Notes under the pieces: model-generated
The model's database searches: none
Told to the model about the DNA's origin: nothing
What the model saw: only the letters and a program-made list of their open reading frames with translations
NCBI GenBank assembly: GCA_029582165.1
Contig: CM055870.1
Coordinates: 11,979,832 to 12,043,831, forward strand
Length of the DNA stretch: 64,000 bases
Reading direction: 5' to 3'
DNA from: Portulaca oleracea
Lineage: Eukaryota > Streptophyta > Magnoliopsida > Caryophyllales > Portulacaceae
Program-made: the position numbers and the translations under genes
In this document: positions 25,108 to 35,997 of the stretch, in pieces
How positions within the stretch are numbered: position 1 is the first letter of the stretch
How the letters are laid out: each line of letters begins with the position of its first letter

Positions 25108-25982
25108 TTCCCATGATTAGGCTTTTGATGTCTTCCTTGATGACCTTGATGTATATGGCTATCAAATATACATAAGTAATATAAGTTAGGTTTATTCTTA
25201 CCTAATCAAATTTTACCTTACCCGATTTCCTAAATACCACTCAAATTAAGTCAAAATTTTATTTTTACTTTTCCTTTCATTATTTTACCAAATTTAAATT
25301 GATTCTATCACTCTAAAAAACAGAGCCTAAATGAAAAAAAAACTCCAATTTCCCCAAACCCACCCCCAATCTGTCAATGAAAGCTCATTTGTTGAGAACT
25401 CTTCAGTTCAGATAAATGTGCTTGGCTGAGAGTAATCTCAAGATGGGAGACGTTATGAGAAGTTTTCCTCGGCAATGTGTGAGCGAGGAGACAACACGCT
25501 GAAAGAACTCATAGTAACTTGTAAGGCCAATTATATATCTTTGAAGCAATTATCGGTAATGTCTACAGTTACGAAGGGGTCGAGGATTACTCTATAATAT
25601 GAAAATTAGATTGATTTCCACTTTAGACTCAAACTCTTTGTATTATATGTTTTCCATTGATAGTTGAAACTTGAAAACACCACTTCATACTAGACCTGGG
25701 CAATGGGCCGGGGACCCGCCGGCCCGGCCCGAAAAATTGCGGGTCAAGGTTGTGTTTTTTGAAGGCGACCCGGCCCGGCCCGAAAAGATCGGGGCCCTGA
25801 AGTATGGACGGGTCGGGCTCGAGCCAAGGGTCTGTGACCCGGCCCGGCCCGCCGACCCGCTAAAAGAAACGAAAAAAAGAAATCCTGAAATTGGGTCGGC
25901 ATGACTCGACCCGCGACCCGACCCGGCCCGCTCAATACGTAGGCCTAAAATGCATGGAAAATTCAATAAAAAAATCTAAGTG

Positions 25983-27215
25983 CACTACAAGATGAACGCT
26001 CAGATGCGACCGTCCGTTGTGACCGTTCAATGAACGGTCGCATTTTTTTTTTCGGGCGACCGTTCATTTGCGACCGTTCAATGAACAGTCGTATTTTTTT
26101 CGGGCGACCGTTCATTTGCGACCGTTGAATTAAACGGTCGCAAATTTTATGATCGTTCAATGAACGGTCACAAATTTTGCGACCGTTCAATTGAACGGTC
26201 GCGCGTTTGTTATTAAATGTCAGAACGAAACTCGCCTTTCCTATTCCGGCCCTAATTTCCTCATCTTTCTCTTTCTCGATTCTCCCTCATCTCACCGATT
26301 CTCTCTCTTTCTCACTCTTCTCTTCTCCATTCCCCTAAACACTCAAAGCGATCTCCATCACATTCTCTTTCTCGTCACATGAAGCCCGCCATGCAACACA
26401 AAAGTAGCAAGATCGAAAGTCTCCATCTAAATTTTCAATGGAAGAGATCGAACAGTTGAGCTTTGTGGAAGAATTGAGCAATTCAAGTATAAAAAGGGAG
26501 TAGAGAAGCCGAAGAAGGTGTAGACGGTCTGAAAGATTTCGTTTTTAGGTTTAGGGTTTAGATTAAATTTAATTTTGCATGTTTAATTCAAATTTTTTTA
26601 TTTAACATCTTGTAATCTCGGATCTTAAGTTAATGTAATTAGATCTGAATTTTGATACTTTCAAAAGTTTAATACATTCTCTGGGTTGATTGTTCCTCGT
26701 TTCTTGTTTCTTATTTGCTTAATTTCTGGGTTTGTCTTGATTTTCTGTGGATGTTTTATTTGATTTTTTTTATTTTCATGTTCAAGTTTCTGGGTTTAAT
26801 ATGTTGGGTTGCTTGATTCATGTTCATTTTTCCCTTCTCCCTTGTTCGGGATCTAGATTCAATTTCTGGATTGGATTGTAATTGGGTTATTTTTCCGAGT
26901 AATTTTGATTGAAAAAAAAAGATTCGAAAATTTTGTTACCGTTCAATTGAACGGTCGCAAATTTGTGACCGTTGAATTGAACGGTCGCAAAATTTTGTGA
27001 CCGTTCATGAACGGTCGCTTCGTTTTGTGACCGTTCATGAACGGTCGCCTTTTTTTGTGACCGTTCATGAACGGTCGCCCGACCCCTCGAACGACCAATC
27101 AGACGCGACCGTCGTGAACGGTCGCAAATTAACAGTCGCACGCCCTCTGGCGCGACGGTTCAAGTCTAATTAAGACCGTTCACAACGGTCTTATTTCTTA
27201 GACCTTCTTGTAGTG
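25983..27215. mobile_element. Non-autonomous CACTA (En/Spm) element with palindromic subterminal repeats
   Basis: The ends are CACTACAAGA and TCTTGTAGTG, the canonical CACTA termini. The flanking 3-bp duplication GTG is at 25980-25982 and 27216-27218. Both subterminal regions (about 26000-26215 and 26935-27190) carry arrays of short palindromes of the type GCGACCGTTC...GAACGGTCGC, probable transposase-binding sites. The centre encodes no transposase. Confidence 0.88.
26216..26930 (+). other. CACTA passenger sequence resembling a gene 5' leader
   Basis: CT-rich leader-like sequence (26230-26370) is followed by an AG-rich part with TATAAAAAGGG near 26487. AGGTTTAGGGTTTAG and T-rich, intron-like sequence come next. 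It looks like a captured promoter/5'UTR with an intron rather than transposase. The longest open frames are short and unrecognised, so the donor is unknown. Confidence 0.35.
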
Positions 27216-27336
27216 GTGGCACATTTACTGGCCCGCTGACCCGGCCCGCGGCCCGCCGGGTCAGGGCTCGGGTCGGGGGTCACAAATTTTCGGCCCGCCT
27301 GACCCGACCCGCTCAATGCCCAGGTCTACTTCATAC

Positions 27337-29524
27337 ACAACTCATTGTGGTCTGAAAATGGAGATTAGAAGTTCAACTCGTTTAGGAGAAGATTGAGTGG
27401 GCTTAGCCCCATAGGATAGCCCAATGGGCTTCGAAGGCCAAAATTCTCTAATCCAATGCTCTCCCTAAGTCAAACCCTAATCAGGTACATTATCTAGCTA
27501 AACTACCCCTACTAGGCGTGATAAATATCTTTTTCTCAACAACAAAAGGGGGAGCCTTGAATTGGCAATACATGAGGTACACTTATTAATCTCACATTGT
27601 CTAGAACCATCTCTCTTGCATTCCTCGAATGTTAAAGAGACTCCTATTGTGAATACTAAATAGTGCCTGACATTGTCCATGCAGAGCAGACTAGTTCGCA
27701 CCATGACTAACATTACCATCGGAGGGAATCCCCTAGAAACGACAGGGAGTCTTTGTGTTGGTACTCGAACGAAGGCAAGGAGGGCAACATGTCGACCACG
27801 AGGTAGACTCACCATCCTAAGTTCCTAACCATTTAGAGAGCATATCATCTTCCATGTTACTATGGAGGATGGAACATCTTAACTACTATTAGGACGACAT
27901 CTAGTCCAAGGAAGATAACCTTGTCCTATCAGCTAATCTGGCTTTATCCACCATATTTATCAGCCAATCTATTATTATTCTATCAGCTTGACTTTGTCTA
28001 CCTTGATTAGTACCTGTCTTTATAGTTAGCTTGCCATTTTGTCCACCCTACCTTATTAGCAACCTACTTACCCAGTTTCTATTAGGGAGTCCATGACCAC
28101 TGATCACAACTATCTATTCTTATAGTCGGATGACAACCTAAATAAACCCCTTGAAAATGGATTATAATTACCTTGTGCTTACTTTTTATAATTAAAAGGT
28201 ACACTAATTATCTCCACTGTTTGATAGGCCCTCAATAAATCATAAGTCGTTAATTGGTGCATAGCTTACATAACCATTAAAGTAACTGGACTTTATTAGG
28301 TAAATGTTTGATCTCTCTAGTTGATCTACCTTCGCCATTCTGCCCTCTTTCCAACTAGGTGAAATAGTTATTAGAAATAAGACTTCTTTTTGAGAATTAG
28401 TCATGCCAAATCATCTTATAAATCATTCTTCGTTTCTGTTGAAGTACAATGTAGGTAGGAAATATGTTACATTCTAAATTCATAATTTACCAACTCCAAT
28501 TCTCTACAACTACAATGGGTTTGGGTAAAGATAGCTATATTTAGGCCTATTCTTTAAATTTGTAGGTTAGTTTTAATCATACATTACTTTACTTTTATCA
28601 TTCAAAAGAATAAGACTATACTTTCAAATAATTTATATTAAAAAATTTTCAATTCGCAATAATTTATTTAAAAATAAAAAAGAAATAAATATTGTGACAT
28701 TTACTTACATCCACTATTTTTCTTAACTAACTTTCCTTTCCTTATTTTACCTTACGTTACTTGACTGAATTTTACACCCTTAAAGAACATGACATAACTT
28801 GTAAAACACCCATCCGTAGGTCAGATTGTGAGATATATTTTGCCGCCCTTAAATTTGTGTTACCCCTGAGTTTGTAGTGAATTGTTAAAAATTATATCAA
28901 AATTTTTTATAAATCATTCTTCATTTCTTTCAAAGACTCTTATCATTTTGCTATTTTTATATTGAAAACTTTTTTTTTAAAAAAACCCAAAACATTTACA
29001 ACTCTTTCGATTTTCTAGTCTGCTTCACTTACATATTCATTAGTCAAAATGCCACTGAATTAGAGGGCTAGATGAAATGGACCCTAGAATTATACATAGT
29101 AAAAATACAAACTTGCATAGGGGTTGTGATTATGAATGTGACACCCACAGAAATCAATAAATCTGATATGTCCTGAGATGGTTCTCCTAGTAGTACAGTA
29201 TATTGTAGGCAAATAACCCAGACAGCTGGAAATTGCATTCATTAATTAACATTTCCCATAATAACACTCCCAAGATTCTTGTCTAATCTCACCAGCTTTC
29301 TGCATAAACAAACAACTAACCAACCCCCCATTCCATTAAAATATCACTACTTCCATGAATCTTGGTCCTCCTTTTTAAGCACAGTTTTTCAGTTTTATAG
29401 ATCCAAAATATTCACCCAACTATGCTTGCTTATGCACTCCAAAAATCCCTCCTTTTTTTTAAACCAATCTTTGTCATGATGATGCCCATTTGTTAGCAAC
29501 TTACTACTACTGATAACAACAACA
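27337..29524. other. Intergenic stretch with no recognised gene
   Basis: About 2.2 kb between the hAT element and the LysM kinase. It is AT-rich, and open frames are short and without recognisable motifs. The last few hundred bases must hold the kinase promoter, but I see no clear TATA box. Confidence 0.5.
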
Positions 29525-31561
29525 ATGACCATGGCAGTTGTTCTTATCACTAAACTCTTCTTTCTCTTCTTCTTCTGCCTTTTTCTTCCCTCGTTTGCTC
29601 AGAACTTGCTTAGTTGCGACAGCGATTCGCATAACATAGGATCTGACTATGTAAGCTGCACGAAAAACGTATCAGAAAATCACTGCAGGACATTCGCGGT
29701 TCTGAACACGAATGCATACTACTCTTCCCTGTTCAATCTGAGCTTCTACTTGGGGCTTAACCGCGTGAGCATTGCAGAAGCCAATGGGTTCTCGCCTGAC
29801 ACCGAGTTCCTCCCCAGGGACCAGCCTCTGCTGATCCCCATTGAGTGCAAGTGTTCTGTCGCCGGGTTTTTCCATGCTGACATTGTTAAAGCCACTGCTT
29901 CTGGTGACAGTTTTGATGGGATCGCGCAGTCGCTTGAAGGACTGACCACTTGCAGAGGGCTCAGGGAGAAGAACCCGGGTCTTCTTCCGTGGAAACTTCC
30001 GGAAAGTTCCAAGATATCGGTCCCTGTTAGGTGTGCCTGTCCAAGCAGTTCGGAGATTAGTGCAGGGACAAAGTTGCTGGTTTCGTATCCTGTCAGTTCA
30101 GACGACACTTTCAGATCAGTTGCTGAGCAGTTTAATGTCAGTTCAGACGCGATAATTCAGGCGAATAATCGATCAGGAAAAGAACCCGTCTTGGGTCCGT
30201 TGGCGATTCTGGTGCCTCTTAGTCAGAAGCCCCTGCTAGGATCTCTGGCTAAACCGAGCGAACCCAGTTTGGGATTCGCCAACAGGAGGAGGAAAAAGGC
30301 TAGAATGAAGAAACTGATCATCTGCATTGTCACTGTTGTTACTGCAGTATCAGCGATTACTATTTTGGCTGCTGCCACATTCTTCATACTGCAATGGAGG
30401 AGGAAAAGGCGGAGCGTTTCATCAGCAAAAATGGCAGACGCCGAGCTTCAGCAGCTGAACCTGAGCATTCGAACGACCAGCGATCAGAAGAAGGTCTCGT
30501 TCGAGGGTTCTCAGAGCACTCTGGAACCCACCACGCCGAGAACCAAACTGATGCTCGAAAGTTACACCGTTGAGGATCTCAAAAAGGCGACGAACAACTT
30601 CAACTCTGAGAATCTGATTGAAGGGTCAGTATACCATGGCCTATTGAAAGGTAAAAACTTGGCTATCAAACTTACCACCCCTGATTTCATCTCCAAAGTA
30701 GACCTTACTCTTTTCCAAGATGCCATACATAACCACCCCAACATCCTTAGGGTCTTAGGCTCATGCTGTCTGACTGATAACCCTGACTCATATTTGGTTT
30801 TCGAGTATGCGAAAAACGGTTCGTTGAAGGACTGGATTCATGGCGGTTTAGCCATGAAAAGCCAGTACATATCATCCTGCTGCTGTTTCCTGACATGGGC
30901 ACAAAGGCTCAGAATCTGCCTAGATGTTGCATTGGCCTTGCAGTACATGCACCACATCATGCACCCTGTATACATCCATCGAAACATCAAGACACGAAAC
31001 ATCTTCCTCGACGACGAATTCAATGCTAAAGTGGGTAACTTTGGTATGTCTAATTGCATCCAAAATGAAGAACCCGCCGCGACAGAATTCAACCTCAGAA
31101 ACCCTGCTTCCTGGAGCAGAGGGTACTTAGCCCCTGAGTACCTCAAAGATGGCACAATCTCCCCTGGCATCGATGTCTTTGCTTACGGTGTTGTCTTACT
31201 CGAAATCCTGTCAGGAAAAACGCCTGTAATATGCTCCGACGACAAAGGAGGAGACTTCGTCACGCTTTCTGACAGGATCAAGGCAATATTGGACTCAGAC
31301 GACTCGGAGAATCAGTTGAGGGGGTGGATGGATGTGGATTTAGGGGAGAATTATTTGTTCGATACCGCGATCACAGTGGCAAAACTAGCAAGAAGTTGCA
31401 TTGAAGACGACCCGTTGATGAGGCCGAGTGCAGGGGAGATTGTTGAGAAGTTGTCTAGGGTGGTGGAAGAAACAGCAGAAGGTGATGAAAATCAGCAGCT
31501 TTTGATCAGTGAAAGTTCTTATAAGCCTTTGGTACAAGCAGCTGCAAGTAACAACATGTAG
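29525..31561 (+). CDS. LysM receptor-like (pseudo)kinase, LYK4/LYK5 type
   Basis: A single uninterrupted 678-residue frame, as usual for this clade. A signal peptide (about 1-26) precedes an ectodomain with Cys31, Cys45, Cys54 and the CXC pairs at 108-110 and 170-172. These separate three LysM-like units at about 55-105, 114-165 and 182-232. The membrane helix is about 263-289, followed by a basic WRRKRR stop-transfer. The kinase-like domain is about 347-650. The P-loop lacks GxGxxG (IEGSVYHG) and the Lys of LAIK (382) is kept. HRD has become HRN (485-487), DFG has become NFG (505-507), and APE is present. Loss of both catalytic Asp residues predicts an inactive kinase, as in LYK4/LYK5, which bind chitin oligomers at the plasma membrane and signal through an active CERK1-type partner. 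The ATG at 29531 has the better context (ACCATGG) and would shorten the protein by two residues. Confidence 0.92.
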   Translation: MTMAVVLITKLFFLFFFCLFLPSFAQNLLSCDSDSHNIGSDYVSCTKNVSENHCRTFAVLNTNAYYSSLFNLSFYLGLNRVSIAEANGFSPDTEFLPRDQPLLIPIECKCSVAGFFHADIVKATASGDSFDGIAQSLEGLTTCRGLREKNPGLLPWKLPESSKISVPVRCACPSSSEISAGTKLLVSYPVSSDDTFRSVAEQFNVSSDAIIQANNRSGKEPVLGPLAILVPLSQKPLLGSLAKPSEPSLGFANRRRKKARMKKLIICIVTVVTAVSAITILAAATFFILQWRRKRRSVSSAKMADAELQQLNLSIRTTSDQKKVSFEGSQSTLEPTTPRTKLMLESYTVEDLKKATNNFNSENLIEGSVYHGLLKGKNLAIKLTTPDFISKVDLTLFQDAIHNHPNILRVLGSCCLTDNPDSYLVFEYAKNGSLKDWIHGGLAMKSQYISSCCCFLTWAQRLRICLDVALALQYMHHIMHPVYIHRNIKTRNIFLDDEFNAKVGNFGMSNCIQNEEPAATEFNLRNPASWSRGYLAPEYLKDGTISPGIDVFAYGVVLLEILSGKTPVICSDDKGGDFVTLSDRIKAILDSDDSENQLRGWMDVDLGENYLFDTAITVAKLARSCIEDDPLMRPSAGEIVEKLSRVVEETAEGDENQQLLISESSYKPLVQAAASNNM

Positions 31562-32963
31562 ATGTAGCTATAATGTGGGTCATTTTCTTATAATCTTATG
31601 TACAATATTACATATAATAGGGTTATTTACTTAAAACTCTTTATAGGGGTGGTGTCATGAGCATGGTGAATTGAGGGGGATTGTCCAACGCTGAACTTGG
31701 CATGTCCGTGATCCTCGTAAACCCTCGTGCATGCTTAAGCAAACATGGTTCGACACTGCCCTGTGTTCTACACTGCCCCGCGAATATGTCCCATGCCCCC
31801 GCGCGCATTATAATCAAAGATTATATAATAGGGTTTTTTCTGTGTGCTTGATCTCTTGCTCTATACTTTTCTTCATGTCAATTATATTCAGCCAAGGAAA
31901 TCTATAAAAACCCATGTAACATTGAGTAAAACCACATGCTCCTGTGACCAAGTTTTCTTTTTTCTGAAAAAATTTGGTCATCTTGGTTGCCGTGTTTGAT
32001 TGTGTTTAATGGACCAGAGAATTTTTACACACCCTATTATTTCACAATCTAACTTACGAAATTTTTTCATGGTAAATAGAGTTTGGTATGAGAATTTAAA
32101 TTCTACTGAAATTTTCAAAATACTCCCTAAGATTCCACGAAATGCAACATATACACCAAGTACTATAAAATAAATTTACCCAGTTCCAAAAAATTTTCCA
32201 AGATTTCAAGATTTTCATTAAAAAAAAACTTTCCCAAGTTCTACGAAATGCAACATAAACACAAATATTACAGTGTCAGTAATAAATGATTTTTGTTTTG
32301 ATTTTATTAGTCCAAAGAAAGAAGCATATCTGTATTTTATGAATAGCAATGGAATAAATAAGAGAGAAATAATAATAACAGTGTTTCAAGCTGATAAAGC
32401 TGTGTGCTCCAAAAAGTTCCTTTTTAATTAACTGAAGTTTAAGAGGTTAATGCAAGTAAAGAATCTCATGCCAGCTGTCAGGTTTAAAGGTACTGTAAAA
32501 AGTGCTGCTGATAAGGTGATTTTTTAAACCTAAAATCTTGGTCCTATTGTTCTAAGCCTAGCCTTCTTCCTAGAAGTGTGCACAATTTTGACCACTTTTA
32601 GTCAACATTTTTGACCTATGAAAAGGTTAAATGTTAAATAAATCTAAATATTTAATGCACTCTTCTGTTTTGTGGGTGGGGAGTAAATTTTTAATCAGAG
32701 AAATATTACTGTACGACAGTTTTGTTTTCAGCCTAACAGGTTAGCTAGGGTTGGGTGGGAAAAACATGGATATGTATGTTCAAACTTGCATTTCTTTTAT
32801 GTTATTAGACGAAGTTCCAAACACTAGGTTATTTGACGACCATTAAGCTGATCAACTACTATAGAAATTCAATTAAATTATATGAACTTTATTAGTAATT
32901 AATAGTTCTAAAGCTCATTTTTTTCAAGATTAAAAACCATTCACCCATGAAGTGTTTTTTTTA
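31562..32963. other. Downstream intergenic stretch of the LysM kinase
   Basis: It holds the 3'UTR of the kinase and AT-rich sequence. No second gene is evident, and the few open frames are short and unrecognised. Confidence 0.45.
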
Positions 32964-33031
32964 TACTCCCTCCATTCTTTTTTATCTGTCATGTGCGATT
33001 TTTAGTGTCAATTTTTAATCAATAATTTTTA

Positions 33032-33281
33032 GGGAAATTGGATTCTAATAATATGAACTTTTGGTCATATAAGACTTAATAATACGAACTTTCGATTAGG
33101 TTCTGAATAATATGAACTTTGACCCCCTATTGCCCCCTATTGCCCCCAATAATACGAACTTTCGATTAGGTTCTGAATAATATGAACTTTTACTTAACTC
33201 GGTGGCAGTCCTAACTGGCAGCGGAGGAGATGAATTTAGTCAATTTTGACTTGCCCAATCAGCAATATTTTTCCACGTCAT

Positions 33282-33312
<31 letters not shown>

Positions 33313-34669
33313 CCCGTTGCAGATCGATTTCCAGCCTCCCCCCCCCCCCAACTTCTTCTTCTTCCTCCTTCTTCCTTCTTCTTCCATCATCACCCTCATC
33401 CATCTCCACCTAAACCCTAAAACTTTCAAACCACCATTACTACCACCACACCTCACCATCGCAGCCACCAAAAAACCACCCAACCACCTTCACTTCCACC
33501 ACCATCGCAGCCACCAACAAATCGAATGCATATTTCTTCTTCTTCTTCTCCCTCTATCTCCTCCATATTTCTTCTTCTCCCTCAGTTTCGTCTCTCTTGA
33601 ATTCTGGAAGATTCTCAGTCGAAATGCAAAGCGCAGAGTCTTAATGACTGTGGAATTTGGGAGTTGTTCTTCGAATTGGGGATTGTTCTGGATTAACCTC
33701 GAGTTCAAGCTTGATGGGTATGTCGAATTGTTGAGTTTTTTGGTAGAATTTTTTGGGGGATTTTGTTTGATTTTGGGATGTTAACTATCGAAAATATTGT
33801 GAATACTTGAATCTTTTTCTGGGGTTTTCTTCAAATTGGGGATTTCTCTGGATTAATCTCGAGTTCATGTTTGATAGGTATGTCAAATTATTGATCCTTT
33901 TAGTCAGAATTTTTGGGGGATTTTGTTTGATTTAGAGTTGTAAACAGAAATATTCTGAATACTGAATCGTTTACTGGGATTGTTTATACTTTATCGAACT
34001 GGGTTTTTTCTTCAAATTAGGGATTGTTCGGGATTAATCTCAAGTTCAGGCTTGCTGGGTATGTTAAATTCTTGAGATTTTTGGTCAGAATTTTTGTGGG
34101 ATTTTGTTAATTTTGGGCTGTTATTACTGTGGTTGTTTATCGAATTGGGGGTTGTTCCGGATTAATCTCGAGTTTAGGCTTTCTGGCTATGTCAAATTTT
34201 TGTGGGTGGTTTTTTGGGGCGGATGGTAGTGGAAGTGAAGGTGGTTGGGTGGTTTTTTTATGGCTGCGATGGTGAGGTGTGGTGGTAGTAATGGTGGTTT
34301 GAGAGTTTTAGGGTTTAGGTGGAGATGGATGAGGGTGATGATGGAAGAAGAAGGAGGAAGAAGAAGAAGAAGTTGGGGGGGGGGGAGGCCGGAAATCGAT
34401 CTGCAACAGAGAGAGAGAGAGAGAGAGGGGGGGGGGGGATGACGTGGACAAATATTGCTGATTGGCAAGTCAAAATTGACTAAATTCATCTTCTCCGCCG
34501 CCAGCTAGGACCGCCACCGAGTTAAGTAAAATTGACTAAATCTTAACTCGGTGGCGTGTTATTGGGGGCAACAGGGGGTCAAAGTTCATATTATTCAGAA
34601 CCTAATCGAAAGTTCGTATTATTAAGTCTTATATGACCAAAAGTTCGTATTATTAGAATCCAATTTCCC
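33032..34669. mobile_element. Mutator-like element (non-autonomous MULE) with ~460-bp TIRs and 9-bp TSD
   Basis: The ends are GGGAAATTGGATTCTAAT on the left and its complement on the right. They are flanked by identical 9-mers TAATTTTTA (33023-33031 and 34670-34678). The inverted arms run about 33032-33508 and 34215-34669. They contain CT-rich tracts, an AAACCCTAA motif and proline-type codons that read as open frames on either strand. No transposase is encoded. The left arm has an extra internal duplication of about 50 bp relative to the right. Confidence 0.9.
33668..34210 (+). repeat. Four diverged tandem units inside the MULE
   Basis: A unit containing GGGATTGTTC, GGATTAATCTCGAGTTC, GGTATGTCAAATT and GGGGGATTTTGTTTGATTTT recurs near 33668, 33829, 34010 and, truncated, 34141. 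Spacings are about 160, 180 and 130 bp. Units differ by substitutions and indels. Confidence 0.75.
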
Positions 34670-34849
34670 TAATTTTTAATATAAAATTTTTATAAAAGAA
34701 TATAATATCATACTTTTTAATAATATTTTTTATTACGAATCTAATAACATCAATTTTATATGATGACTCGTTGTATAAATTAAAATATTAACAGTCAAAG
34801 TTTTTAACACAATTTTCTAGGTGACAGATAAATAAAAACAGAGAGAGTA

Positions 34850-35106
34850 CTCCCTCTATTCCATATTAATTGTCGTCTTTGGAAGTTGTGCAGTCAAATT
34901 TTAAAAAATTTGACCATAAATTTCTCAATATATACAATGAGTTGCTATATAAAATTACCACCATTGGATTCGTAACGAAAAATACTATCATAATAGTATG
35001 ATATTGCAATTGTTAATAATACATTATTTTAACAATTATCAATCAAAGAGTAATATTGAAGACCGTGAAAGTCAAAAGTATGACAATTAATATGGAACGG
35101 AGGGAG
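34850..35106. mobile_element. Stowaway MITE adjoining the previous one
   Basis: The ends are CTCCCTCTATTCCATATTAA and, inward from the right, CTCCCTCCGTTCCATATTAA. They are flanked by TA at 34848-34849 (shared with the neighbouring MITE) and 35107-35108. Length is 257 bp and the interior is AT-rich, with no coding capacity. Confidence 0.85.
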
Positions 35107-35108
35107 TA

Positions 35109-35330
35109 TTATATTTTGAAATTCATCTCTAATCAATAATCGTTCACATAGTATTTTTATAAAATATATAATAATGTATATTTTTTTATAATACTTTTAT
35201 TACAAATATAATAACATCAATTTTATATAATAAATTATGATATAAATTATAATATTAAAAGTCAAATTTTTTAATATGAAAATTCAAATGATACTTTAAA
35301 ATAAATGAAGGGAGAAATAAATTTTTTTAG
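35109..35330. mobile_element. Stowaway-type remnant lacking its left end
   Basis: The interior repeats wording of the MITE split at 32966-34847 (ACATCAATTTTATAT, AATATTAAAAGTCAAA-type segments). It ends in AATGAAGGGAGAAA, a degraded Stowaway terminus. The left terminus is absent. Confidence 0.4.
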
Positions 35331-35724
35331 AGTTCCATCACAAATAACATGGCACACTAGACATTGCACCTGACCATATCCTTTGCCACTGTACCTTTTG
35401 ATCTAATCCAAGCCTAATTACTTTTTAAACAAAGGGAAGATTAGTTTTTTTTTATAAAAAAAAAAACAGATTCCAATTCCATTGCTCTTCGATTTACGCA
35501 CCTTTAAGTAAGGGTTTTTTTTTTTCCTGTCAGAAAAAGTACAATTCACTTTGGCTCAAAACGCACATATTTTTTTTTAATTGGAAAAAGCTCACATATT
35601 CTAAAATTTTCCCTACTTTTAGTTATCTATATAAATGAACAAATGTGTATAAATAAATTAACTAGAGATGACTATGTAAGAATATGATGACTGGAAGCCT
35701 CGAATGATGTGAAACATGAGTCTA

Positions 35725-35997
35725 GGGCTATTCATAGTTCAGTTCGGATCGAAAAAGGGGCTGGATCAGATTGGACTGCGGACTGGACCGAACGGAACAA
35801 GAAAAGTTCGGTCTAGTCCTCGGTTCAGGAAATTTTGATGTTCGGTCATCGATCCAGCCCATGGACCAAACTGAAGGACTGAAATTACTATAATTATAAG
35901 GTTTCTTTATGTATAGTCCAGATCTCGGTCCAATTTAGTCCTCTAATTCAGTCACCGATCTATTCGGTCCAATCTGGGACCAGTGAACAGCCCTGCC
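35725..35997. mobile_element. hAT-type MITE with exact 8-bp duplication TGAGTCTA
   Basis: The left end is GGGCTATTCATAGTTC; the right end, inward, is GGCAGGGCTGTTCACTGG. The flanks TGAGTCTA at 35717-35724 and 35998-36005 are identical. The interior is full of GGTCC/GGACC words typical of this MITE style. Confidence 0.8.

Larger units (their letters stand above)
25691..27328. mobile_element. hAT element with 8-bp duplication CTTCATAC, interrupted by a CACTA element
   Basis: The terminal inverted repeats start TAGACCTGGGCA on the left; inward from the right they also read TAGACCTGGGCA. The flanks are identical 8-mers, CTTCATAC, at 25683-25690 and 27329-27336, diagnostic of hAT. The subterminal regions are GC-rich (CCCGGCCCG words on both arms). 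Removing the nested CACTA and its duplication leaves about 400 bp, so this is a non-autonomous MITE. Confidence 0.88.
32966..34847. mobile_element. Stowaway MITE split by a MULE insertion
   Basis: The left end is CTCCCTCCATTC...TTATCTGTCA at 32966. The right end, inward from 34847, is CTCTCTCTGTTTT...TTATCTGTCA. TA flanks lie at 32964-32965 and 34848-34849. Removing the inserted MULE (33032-34669 plus one 9-bp copy) leaves an ordinary Stowaway of about 235 bp. Confidence 0.75.

Noticed and set aside
25963..27141. Regularly repeated short palindromes that could suggest a CRISPR-like array
   Set aside because: They lie in the subterminal parts of a CACTA transposon in a plant nuclear genome. 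The spacers are short and T-rich, not unique 30-40-mers.
27498..27815. 105-codon minus-strand frame between the hAT element and the LysM kinase
   Set aside because: No recognisable motif, no splice partners and ordinary composition. Probably open by chance.
29279..29479. 66-codon frame just upstream of the LysM kinase
   Set aside because: Composition is that of an AT-rich promoter. It has no motif and ends before the kinase leader.
33230..33784. 184-codon plus-strand frame rich in Pro, Ser and His
   Set aside because: It starts in the left MULE inverted repeat and reads through CT-rich tracts. The mirrored arm gives a similar frame on the other strand, so it is composition, not a gene.
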